This document shows positions 14,671 through 21,445 of a stretch of 29,626 nt of DNA, piece after piece. This DNA is from JAYWAM01 sp043782425. GTDB lineage: Bacteria > Pseudomonadota > Gammaproteobacteria > Burkholderiales > Usitatibacteraceae. Where the stretch lies: assembly GCA_043782425.1 (NCBI GenBank), contig JAYWAM010000259.1:1-29626 (forward strand), read 5' to 3'. The notes below the pieces were generated by a model. The model worked only from the letters and a program-made list of their open reading frames with translations, was not told the DNA's origin and did no database searches. Made by a program: the position numbers and the translations under genes. Positions within the stretch are counted from its first letter, which is position 1. Every line of letters begins with the position of its first letter.

Positions 14671-14712
14671 ATGGGTTTTCGTATCGCCAAAACCTTTACC
14701 GACAGCCGTCCT
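14671..14712 (+). pseudogene. Short fragment of helicase-type N-terminus, copy A
   Basis: The codons MGFRIAKTFTDSRP match the first residues of the fragment at 15545 (MDFRIADTFIDS), with about 28 of 37 bases shared. They run in frame into the start of the rhuM remnant at 14713. Only the first 12 or so codons survive, so it is a recombination scar. Confidence 0.55.
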
Positions 14713-15545
14713 ATGACCGAACCCCAACAATTCCTAATCTACCAAAGCGAAGACGGCTCCACCCGCATCGACGTGATGCTGGAGGCGGAAACCCTTTGGC
14801 TGAACCAGAAGCAGTTGACCGAGCTGTTCGGCAAGGCCAAGGGAACGATCAGCGAGCACATCAAGCACATCTTAGAGGATGGCGAACTGGATGAAAATTC
14901 AGTTGTTCGGTTTTTCCGAACAACTGCCGCAGACGGCAAGCAGTACTAGGTGGCGCACTACAACCTGGACATGGTGCTAGCCCTGGGCTTCCGGGTGCGC
15001 AGCCCGGTCGGCGTGCGCTTCCGGCAATGGGCCAACGACAAGCTCAAGGAATATATCGTCAAGGGCTTTGTGCTGGACGACGCGCGCTTGAAGAATCCAA
15101 GGTGCATTTCGCCATCCACGGCCTGACTGCCGCTGAGCTGATTTCCACCTGTGCCGATAGCAGCCAGCCGAACATGGGGCTGACAACCTGGGAGGGCGCA
15201 CGTATCCGCAAGGTCGATGTGAGCATCGCCAAGAATTATCTGAACGAAGAAGAACTACGCGCCCTCAATAATCTGGCCGAACAGTATTTGATTTTTGCCG
15301 AAGGCCAGGCAACACGGCGTATTGCCATGACCATGCAGGACTGGATCAGTAAACTGGAAGGCTTTTTGACCCTGAATGACCGCGAGATTTTGCAAGGCGC
15401 GGGCAATGTGTCGGCTGAACTTGTCAAGTCTCATGCAGAACAAGAGTTCGACAAGTTCCGGGTGTTGGACGACCAGCGCTTCGAGTCGGACTTTGACCGC
15501 ATGGTGAAGCAGTTGCCCACCAGAACACCGGGGAAGGAAGACTGA
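14713..15545 (+). pseudogene. RhuM-family protein, broken by nonsense codon and internal deletion
   Basis: RhuM ('virulence protein RhuM') proteins are of uncertain function and common in restriction-modification islands and genomic islands. The frame starts MTEPQQFLIYQSEDGSTRID and continues through the DNA-binding-like LWLNQKQLTELFGKAKGTIS. A TAG at 14947-14949 interrupts GKQY*VAHYNLDMVLALG, where the family usually has Gln or a similar codon. The same frame then runs to LKNP near 15096. From there the family continues only in another frame (KVHFAIHGLTAAELI), with about 60 central residues missing, so a frameshifting deletion lies near 15091-15100. The C-terminal part ends at the TGA at 15543. 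Confidence 0.85.
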
Positions 15546-15688
15546 TGGACTTCCGCATCGCCGACACCTTCATTGACAGCCTCGCCAAACTTACTGGCGA
15601 TGAGCAGAAAGCCGTCAAGACCACTGCCTTCGATTTGTAAATGAACCCAGCTAATCCCGGCTTGAGTTTCCACAAACTGGACAAGGCG
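15545..15688 (+). pseudogene. Fragment of helicase-type N-terminus (ParE-like segment), copy B
   Basis: The frame reads MDFRIADTFIDSLAKLTGDE and then QKAVKTTAFDL, a TAA (15638-15640) and MNPANPGLSFHKLDKA, after which similarity stops. I recognise this as the N-terminal RelE/ParE-like segment found in some UvrD/Rep-type helicase proteins; this is from memory. The TAA occupies a position expected to encode Gln. About 48 codons survive. The ATG overlaps the rhuM stop. From 15689 to 15742 no gene is seen. Confidence 0.5.
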
Positions 15689-15742
15689 TGGGAAATATCT
15701 CTACGAAAGTGCCGATGAATCAAGCCATTGCCTCGCCCGTCC

Positions 15743-16312
15743 TCAGTTCTTATAGGCTTCCACTTGGATGGTGAGCTTGACCTCGTCACCCACTGCGGGC
15801 ACGCCGTACTTCATGCCGAAATCGCTGCGCTTGATGGTTGCAGTCGCTTCCGCGCCACACATGGCTTTTTTGTTGACGGGATGATTGCCGCAATTGAAGG
15901 ACGCGATATTCAAGCTTACCGGCTTGCTGACGCCGAGCAAGGTCAGTTCACCTTGCGCCGCGACCAATTTATCTCCTTTGAAGTTGAGCTTGTTGGACTT
16001 GAACGTCATGGTGGGAAATTTTTCGACGTTGAAGAAGTCTTCAGCGCGCAAATGCTTCTCCAGTTTTTCACCGCCGGTGTCCACCGAGGCGGTGTCGATT
16101 TTCACTTCAATCGAACCTGATTTGGCGGCGCTGTCTATGACGATCTGCCCGCTGGTGTTATTGAAGCGCCCGTGGTGCTTGGAAAAGCCCAGATGGCTGA
16201 TTTCAAAGCTCGGGAAAGTGTGGTCAGAATCGATGGTGTAGGTCTCGGGCGCCGCGAACACGGGGGCGGAAATTGTGGCACAAATGAGCACAATCAAAAC
16301 TTGCTTGTTCAT
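15743..16312 (-). CDS. YceI-family periplasmic protein 1
   Basis: A 189-residue lipocalin-like protein of the YceI family, which binds isoprenoid or polyprenyl ligands such as quinone-like molecules in a beta-barrel pocket. A signal peptide ends at SAPVFA|APETY. Family marks are YTIDSDHTFPSFEISHLGFS, then VKIDTASVDTGGEKLEKHLR, AEDFFNVEKFPTMTFKS and IKRSDFGMKYG near the end. Two Cys in NCGNHPVNKKAMCGAE could form a disulfide. It is the last gene of a b561-yceI-yceI operon, 35 bases after its paralogue. Confidence 0.95.
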   Translation of the reverse strand: MNKQVLIVLICATISAPVFAAPETYTIDSDHTFPSFEISHLGFSKHHGRFNNTSGQIVIDSAAKSGSIEVKIDTASVDTGGEKLEKHLRAEDFFNVEKFPTMTFKSNKLNFKGDKLVAAQGELTLLGVSKPVSLNIASFNCGNHPVNKKAMCGAEATATIKRSDFGMKYGVPAVGDEVKLTIQVEAYKN

Positions 16313-16347
16313 GAAAACTCCTTAGGTTGCGGGGTTGTTTGACGGCT

Positions 16348-16920
16348 TCACAACTTCTTGCTGCTGAACACAAACTTGAAACGCACTTCAACTTCGTCGG
16401 CAACGGTATCGGTGTCGGCCCATTGATTTTCACCAATCTTAAATTGCAGGCGCTTCAGGGGAAACTTGCCTTCGGCCGTGGTCACCCCGCCCGCGTCGCT
16501 TTTGACCGTGGCGGTAGCGACGATGTTGTGTGTAATGCCCTTAATCATCAGCGGGCCGCTGACTTCAAAGCGCTCAGCGCCCAGGGGTTTGACCGAGACG
16601 GTGGAAAATTTGGCTTGTGGAAAGACTTCTGTGTTGAACCACACTTTGCGTTTCACTTCGCCCTCGGCCTCGGCGCTACCCATGTCGATACTGCCAAGAT
16701 CAACTGCAAACTCGGCTTTCGTGGTTTCCGGTTTCAATGCATTGAAGCTGATGTTTGCGGTGTATTTACGGAATTTGCCTTCAACCGGAACATTCATCTG
16801 CTTGGAAACGAAGCGGATGTAGCTCTTGTCCATAACAAGCGTAGCTGGCGACTGCGCGTAAAGCGGCGAGCAAGCACCCATAGCCGCTGCTGCAAGCAAG
16901 AAGGTAATCGGAAGTTTCAT
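16348..16920 (-). CDS. YceI-family periplasmic protein 2
   Basis: A second, divergent YceI protein of 190 residues. MDKSYIRFVSKQMNVPVEGK, VDLGSIDMGSAEAEGEVKRK, WFNTEVFPQAKFSTVSV and GPLMIKGITHNI are the family's barrel strands. The N-terminus can be read as a Sec signal cleaved after SPLYA or as a lipoprotein signal with Cys17 (AMGAC), so the location is either soluble periplasm or membrane-anchored. The gene lies 5 bases after cytochrome b561 and is transcribed with it. It is clearly not a recent duplicate of the neighbouring yceI, which suggests distinct ligands or steps. Confidence 0.93.
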   Translation of the reverse strand: MKLPITFLLAAAAMGACSPLYAQSPATLVMDKSYIRFVSKQMNVPVEGKFRKYTANISFNALKPETTKAEFAVDLGSIDMGSAEAEGEVKRKVWFNTEVFPQAKFSTVSVKPLGAERFEVSGPLMIKGITHNIVATATVKSDAGGVTTAEGKFPLKRLQFKIGENQWADTDTVADEVEVRFKFVFSSKKL

Positions 16921-16925
16921 AGAGG

Positions 16926-17519
16926 CTAGTTGGGCTTAGAGGGCAGGGGTTTAAGTACGGGAATCATTTGCGTCATGACTTCATCGCGGTCGATTGCGTA
17001 ATGTTTGATGGCGGCGACAATGTGCAATATGACCAGTGCTCCCATCGAGTAGTTCAAGGTCTTATGAGTCAGGCGTAACAGTTCGGCAACGGTGAAGAGC
17101 TTTTCTGCGTTTGCCGCCATGAGTACAATTTCGCCGATGTCCTTGTTGAGCAGATCAGGCAGGGGGATCAAGCCCAGATAAACAGTAGGAATACCTTTTG
17201 CCGAGCTGAACAGCCAGCCGCTGATAGGGATGGCAAAGAACAGGAAATACAGCACATGGTGGGATGCGTGGGCTGCCCTTTGTTGCCAAATCGGCATATG
17301 GCCGGGAAGGGGAGGGGCAGGGTGTGAAAGACGCCACAGCAGACGCGCAGCGGCCAGCGCAAATACTGTGATGCCAATCCACTTATGCCACGAGTAAAAC
17401 TTGAGCTTGTCCGGGCTAAACACCATCTCAGTCATGGTGAGCCCAAGTCCGAATCCGGCGAAAATCAGCAGGGCGATAGTCCAATGTAGCGCTATGGCGG
17501 TGTGTGTGTAGGTTTTCAT
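16926..17519 (-). CDS. Cytochrome b561-type membrane protein
   Basis: Four-helix, di-heme b inner-membrane cytochrome of the bacterial b561 family, which moves electrons between quinones and periplasmic partners. Likely heme-ligating histidines are visible in each helix: TAIALHWTIAL, YSWHKWIGITVF, AHASHHVLYFLFF and ALVILHIVAAIKHY. The ATG at 17519 gives 197 residues; a GTG one codon earlier is possible. Cytochrome b561 next to yceI is a recurrent pair in proteobacteria, and here it heads an operon with two yceI genes. Confidence 0.93.
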   Translation of the reverse strand: MKTYTHTAIALHWTIALLIFAGFGLGLTMTEMVFSPDKLKFYSWHKWIGITVFALAAARLLWRLSHPAPPLPGHMPIWQQRAAHASHHVLYFLFFAIPISGWLFSSAKGIPTVYLGLIPLPDLLNKDIGEIVLMAANAEKLFTVAELLRLTHKTLNYSMGALVILHIVAAIKHYAIDRDEVMTQMIPVLKPLPSKPN

Positions 17520-17603
17520 CACGGATCATTCTGGGTTATAAGACTGGTTTGGTTTGCCGCATTTTTTAGAATTTTGCCACACAAGCAAGCTCCATGAGGC
17601 GTA

Positions 17604-18413
17604 ATGATCGTGACTTGTTTTCAAAATGAATTGCAGGCGGCCATCGAGGCTATAGAAATGGCGGCGGGTCTCGTGAAATTGTGGGTGCAACAAGGTCGCT
17701 TTGAGAAGTACGTAAAAGAGTCAGGCGAAGTGGTAACGGAACTGGATTTTGCATCAGATGAATTGCTCCAACAACAACTTGCTTTGCGCTTGCCGAATAT
17801 TGGCTACTTCAGCGAGGAAACGCCGGAACAGCAGGCTATCAATCATGCTTACTGGTTAGTCGATCCGCTTGATGGCACGGCAAATGCGACACAGGGAATC
17901 GATTATTTTGGTATCTCCCTGGCGTTGATTTTGGATAGCAAACCTGCCTTGGGGGTGACAAAAAATGTGATGACTGGTGATCTCTACTGGGCTGCCAACG
18001 GCCAGGGATTCTGGAAAAATGGTGCGCGGGTGGGACAAGCCTGCACGAGTTGTCTAATTGAAAAAGCGCTAGTTTCAACCGGCTTTGCACACGATAAAAA
18101 AACGCATCACTCCCATCTGCGTGTGCTGCAACGTCTTCTACAAAGCGTGGGCGATATTCGACGCTTTGCCGCCCCCACTCTGGATTTGTGCATGCTTGCT
18201 GAAGGAAAAATACACGGAGTTTTAGAATATTTGCGTCCCTGGGATTTCGCGGCTGGCGTTGTTTTCCTGGAAGAGCAAGCCATCCAGCATAATGTAAGCA
18301 ACGTTATGGACAGCGCATACTTTACCGATACGAAATACTTTGTGGCAGGCGTCAGCGCGGTTTACCAGACTCTTTTGGACTGTTCGCATGAGGGCGGCGC
18401 CAGCTTGGACTAG
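17604..18413 (+). CDS. Inositol monophosphatase family protein
   Basis: A Mg-dependent phosphatase-fold enzyme of 269 residues. Metal- and substrate-binding motifs are in order: VVTELDFASDELL, GYFSEETPE (metal-binding Glu), WLVDPLDGTANATQGIDYFG (DPxDGT) and the C-terminal PWDFAAGVVFLEE. The family includes SuhB, CysQ and histidinol-phosphatase-like members, and the sequence does not tell which phosphate is removed. It is monocistronic, divergent from cytochrome b561 and convergent with tsdA, whose end is only 10 bases away. Confidence 0.92.
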   Translation: MIVTCFQNELQAAIEAIEMAAGLVKLWVQQGRFEKYVKESGEVVTELDFASDELLQQQLALRLPNIGYFSEETPEQQAINHAYWLVDPLDGTANATQGIDYFGISLALILDSKPALGVTKNVMTGDLYWAANGQGFWKNGARVGQACTSCLIEKALVSTGFAHDKKTHHSHLRVLQRLLQSVGDIRRFAAPTLDLCMLAEGKIHGVLEYLRPWDFAAGVVFLEEQAIQHNVSNVMDSAYFTDTKYFVAGVSAVYQTLLDCSHEGGASLD

Positions 18414-18423
18414 CCGCGGTTCA

Positions 18424-19503
18424 TTAATGTGCGCTGGCGGGGGAATAGCCCTCTAGCTGCCCGGGTGCAGGCGCTTTGTTTTCGGCTTGTTTGACCTTGG
18501 CTTCAGCTTTTGCCATCTTCTCGAGCAAAGCTTCCAGCTCCGCAGGTGTGCGTCCATACAGACAGTTCTCGTCGTGAAATTCGTCACGCGTCTGCGCAAG
18601 GCTCACTTTAAAGCGTGGATCCTTTGACCGCTCGTGACTATTTATGAACAAGGCCACATCCCAGGCTTCCTGATCGCTCAGTGTGCCGCCGCGCCCGTAA
18701 GGCATATTGGCTTTAATAAATCCTGCGGCTGTATCAATGCGATGCATGCCTGCGCCCCAGTTAAATGAGTCTTTACCCCATAAAGGCGGGAACGCATACT
18801 CGCCGTTCGCCTTTGTACCCTCGCCATTGGCGCCGTGACATAGCGCGCAATTATTTTTATAGACTTCTCCTCCGCGAGCCAAGTCGGGTTTTTGCGTCGG
18901 CTTGGGTAATTGGAGAAAACCTTGACCCGGCAATTTGACGCCGGTTGGCGCGCCGTTTGCGAGCCAGTAATGATAGGTGACTAAAGCAGTCATTTCTTTA
19001 CTATCAAAGGCTGGCGGCTTGCCGTTCATGCTATAGCGGAAACAACCCTGTATGCGGCTTTGAATGGTATCGATCTGGCCGGTCTTTTTGCGGTAGGCAG
19101 GATAGAGAACATAAGCCGCCCATAGCGGGGCGGAATCGGCTTTACGTCCATTATCGAGATGGCAATTGGCGCAGTTCAAGCCATTGCCGACAAAGCTCTT
19201 GGCATTTTGCTGGGTATTGACGAAAATATTTCTGCCCATTAACACCATTGCCCCAAACTCGTTTTTAGGAATCGCGCTTTCGGGACGTGGCATGAATATA
19301 GCTGGCGCAGGCTTACTCGAAACATTCCCGCTTTTAACCGCTGTGTCGCTGCTGGCGATGCCGTTGGTAGTAACTACACTTTTAGCTGGGGTGACAGAAG
19401 CGATTGCCGCTGCGGCTACGCGCTGTGATGACTGCTTGTCGCATCCACTGACAATACCGGCTATAACGAGTGCATAGAAAAAAAATGACATCGATTTTTT
19501 CAT
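18424..19503 (-). CDS. tsdA: Thiosulfate dehydrogenase (tetrathionate-forming), diheme, putative lipoprotein
   Basis: Oxidises two thiosulfate to tetrathionate in the periplasm. The 359-residue product has two CXXCH hemes, C111-ANC-H115 and C219-ALC-H223. The GCFRYSMNG segment carries Cys154, matching the unusual axial Cys ligand known for heme 1 of TsdA, and FIKANMPYG carries Met267, a plausible heme 2 ligand. LWAAYVLYPAYRKK and PPLWGKDSFNWGAGMHRI are strongly family-specific. The N-terminus reads IAGIVSGC with lipobox Cys21, predicting a membrane-anchored form, followed by a low-complexity Ala/Ser/Thr linker to about 80. The C-terminal tail after LEALLEKMAKAEAKVKQAE is a charged helix. The start overlaps the tsdB stop by 4 bases. 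Confidence 0.9.
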   Translation of the reverse strand: MKKSMSFFFYALVIAGIVSGCDKQSSQRVAAAAIASVTPAKSVVTTNGIASSDTAVKSGNVSSKPAPAIFMPRPESAIPKNEFGAMVLMGRNIFVNTQQNAKSFVGNGLNCANCHLDNGRKADSAPLWAAYVLYPAYRKKTGQIDTIQSRIQGCFRYSMNGKPPAFDSKEMTALVTYHYWLANGAPTGVKLPGQGFLQLPKPTQKPDLARGGEVYKNNCALCHGANGEGTKANGEYAFPPLWGKDSFNWGAGMHRIDTAAGFIKANMPYGRGGTLSDQEAWDVALFINSHERSKDPRFKVSLAQTRDEFHDENCLYGRTPAELEALLEKMAKAEAKVKQAENKAPAPGQLEGYSPASAH

Positions 19504-20147
19504 TTTTTCTTTCCTTCAGTTCCCAGTGCCGACAAGTAAGCGGCGACCGCGAGTATTTCGTCATCCGTGAGCTTTGCAGCAACCGTTTGCATTAAGTGCT
19601 GCGGATCGTTGTTCCTGGCGCCGGTTCTCCAAGCCTGTAATTGGCTCACTGTATAAGCGGCGTGTTGTCCCGCGATCAACGGAAATACCGGCGGCACGCC
19701 AAGGCCGTCCACGGCGTGACATTTGAAACACGGCGGCATTTGTCGCTCCCAAGCGCCATTCACTGCCAGATTTTCGCCGCGCGCAATTATGGCGGGGTCC
19801 TGCGTTGCCGGTTGGGTTTTCTGACGCACTAAACGCGCATAATATTGCGCAGCAGCTTCGGCATCTGCGTCGCTCAGAGCCTTGGCGGTGGGCGACATGA
19901 CCGCATTGGCGCGGGCGCCGGATTTAAAATCGGCGATCTGTTTTATGAGATAGGTTTGCGCCAGTTGAGCCAGCGCCGGAAAACCAGCTTGGGCATTGCC
20001 TGCCCCATCCACACCGTGACAGCTTGCACATGCAGCCACTGCCCCGTCGCCTTTGGTGACGATAGAGGGTGGGGCAGCGGCAGCGATAGCGGTACAGGCT
20101 GCCAAGACCAAAACGACTGCTAAAGCATGATTTTTGTTAGCTCGCAT
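19500..20147 (-). CDS. tsdB: Diheme cytochrome c, TsdB-type electron acceptor
   Basis: A 215-residue periplasmic cytochrome c4-like protein with two class I domains, hemes at C40-ASC-H44 and C140-FKC-H144. Likely Met ligands are in NAVMSPTAKALSD and DPQHLMQTVAAKL. A Sec signal (AVVLVLAACTAIAAAAP) precedes the first domain. The ATG at 20147 follows GGAG; a TTG at 20159 would add four residues. Placement directly upstream of tsdA with an ATGA overlap fits the tsdBA arrangement in which TsdB accepts electrons from TsdA and passes them to the terminal oxidase. Confidence 0.87.
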   Translation of the reverse strand: MRANKNHALAVVLVLAACTAIAAAAPPSIVTKGDGAVAACASCHGVDGAGNAQAGFPALAQLAQTYLIKQIADFKSGARANAVMSPTAKALSDADAEAAAQYYARLVRQKTQPATQDPAIIARGENLAVNGAWERQMPPCFKCHAVDGLGVPPVFPLIAGQHAAYTVSQLQAWRTGARNNDPQHLMQTVAAKLTDDEILAVAAYLSALGTEGKKK

Positions 20148-20253
20148 GCAACGCTCCAAGAAGGCTTTGTTTCGAATTATTCACTGCCTCGATTATCGCC
20201 ATCTTTGCGAAACGCACAGTGCGCTGTCGCACATAGCGTGATGTAATTCGATT

Positions 20254-20652
20254 TCATTCTTGCTCTGCCAGAGTTGAAATGATTGGGCATGTCATGCGCC
20301 CGCTTCCTGTTTCACACGCGGCAATCAATGTCTTGAGCATGCGCCGCATGCGGTTCAAGTCGGCAACGCGCGCCTCAATCACAGCGAGTTTATTAACTGC
20401 GAGGTCGTGCGTCTTCTTGCAGCTCTGTCCATCTTCCAGCGCCAGCAGGTTTTGCACTTCGTCTAGCGTAAAACCGAGTTGCTGCGCACGTTTTATAAAA
20501 CGGATACGTGCAACCATTTCGTCAGAGTAGCGTCTCACTCCTCCTAACGGTTTCGCCGGTTCCTCTAACAGTTTTCTGCGCTAATAAAAACGCACGGTCT
20601 CTACATTGACCCCCGCAGTGCTGGCCACACGGCCGATAGTCAGATCTGGCAT
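20254..20652 (-). pseudogene. merR: Mercury-responsive regulator MerR, interrupted by amber codon 24
   Basis: From ATG 20652 the frame reads MPDLTIGRVASTAGVNVETV and then RFY, TAG (20581-20583) and RRKLLEEPAKPLGGVRRYSD in the same frame, continuing to 20254. The amber replaces the Gln expected in the FYQRKGLL motif of the DNA-binding domain. The rest is intact: the second half of the winged helix, the dimerisation helix, and three Cys in DGQSCKK, AACETGSG and MTCPII. The last two are nine residues apart, the spacing of the Hg(II) site of true MerR. A GTG at 20538 has AGGAGG only one base upstream and would make a product without the recognition helix. One point change separates this from an ordinary 132-residue MerR. 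Confidence 0.9.
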
Positions 20653-20709
20653 TTTGTCCCTCCTGTACTTTGAGCTGGCGATTAGAAACCAGTTTGGATT
20701 GCAAACCCC

Positions 20710-20741
20710 TTGACATCGTACCGTGGTACGGAGTTCATAGT
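20710..20741 (+). promoter_or_regulatory. mer promoter/operator (PmerT)
   Basis: TTGACA (20710-20715) is followed by the dyad CGTACC-GT-GGTACG (20717-20730) and a weak -10 (TCATAG or CATAGT, 20735-20741). The 19-20 base spacer, longer than the normal 17, with a dyad inside it is the hallmark of promoters activated by DNA distortion through MerR proteins. It faces merT, with the merR start 58 bases to the left. Confidence 0.88.
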
Positions 20742-20773
20742 ACGCTTGTCATATTGAAACCTGGAGAAATTTT

Positions 20774-21133
20774 ATGGAAGCAAACAGAGCTGCAAAGACC
20801 ACGTTGGCAGGTGGTGCGCTAGCCGCCATCGTCGCCTCGGCGTGCTGTCTGGGGCCGTTAGTGTTGGTCACATTGGGCATCAGCGGCGCGTGGATTTCGA
20901 ATCTGACGGCGCTTGAGCCATACCGTCCGCTATTTATCGGGGTGGCTCTGGCGTTCATGGCCCTGGCTTATCGCCAAATCTTTGTAAAAGCCCGGCAGCC
21001 ACAAGACTGTGAACCAGGCACTTTATGTGCACTGCCTGAAACCAATCGTGTTTACAAGATTATGTTCTGGGTGGTATCGGCGCTGGTCTTGCTGGCGCTT
21101 GCCTTTCCCTATTTCGTTCCACTTTTTTACTAG
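20774..21133 (+). CDS. merT: Mercuric ion transporter MerT
   Basis: Inner-membrane Hg(II) importer, 119 residues, with three transmembrane helices. The first carries the vicinal pair C24-C25 (ASACCLGPL) that receives Hg(II) from MerP. The cytoplasmic loop holds C79 and C85 (DCEPGTLC), which hand it to MerA, and helix 3 is FWVVSALVLLALAFPYFVPL. GGAG lies 7 bases before the ATG. It is the first gene of merTPA, 33 bases after the promoter. Confidence 0.96.
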   Translation: MEANRAAKTTLAGGALAAIVASACCLGPLVLVTLGISGAWISNLTALEPYRPLFIGVALAFMALAYRQIFVKARQPQDCEPGTLCALPETNRVYKIMFWVVSALVLLALAFPYFVPLFY

Positions 21134-21143
21134 GAGAATCATC

Positions 21144-21443
21144 ATGCTGAAACTTTCCAGAATCGCTGGTCTCGGGTTGTTGTTGGGCGCGCTTGCCTTG
21201 TCAGGAGTAGCGATCGCTGCCACCATGACGGTCACCTTGAGCGTTCCGGGCATGAATTGCGCGGCTTGCCCCATCACGGTCAAAAAGGCTTTGCAAGGCG
21301 TCGCTGGGGTCGAAAAGGTTGCCATCACCTACGAACCGAAAGAAGCGGTCGTAACCTTTGACGACAGCAAGACCACGGTTGACAAGCTGCGCGAGGCCAC
21401 GACCAAGGCCGGTTATCCATCAACGCCAAAGGAAAGCAAGTAA
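21144..21443 (+). CDS. merP: Periplasmic mercury-binding protein MerP
   Basis: A 99-residue periplasmic heavy-metal-associated (HMA) protein. A signal peptide (LGLLLGALALSGVAIA|A) precedes the metal-binding GMNCAAC (C39, C42) and a beta-alpha-beta-beta-alpha-beta fold ending TTKAGYPST. The ATG at 21144, with AGGAG upstream, is the true start; a longer frame from 21009 overlaps merT. It binds Hg(II) outside the inner membrane and passes it to MerT. Confidence 0.96.
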   Translation: MLKLSRIAGLGLLLGALALSGVAIAATMTVTLSVPGMNCAACPITVKKALQGVAGVEKVAITYEPKEAVVTFDDSKTTVDKLREATTKAGYPSTPKESK

Positions 21444-21445
21444 GC

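Noticed and set aside
14713..15545. Reading rhuM as a functional gene by stop-codon readthrough
   Set aside because: Besides the TAG there is a frame-changing internal deletion near 15096, so readthrough would not restore the protein.
21009..21143. Upstream extension of merP to 21009
   Set aside because: It overlaps merT and lacks similarity. The ATG at 21144 has AGGAG and gives a normal signal peptide.
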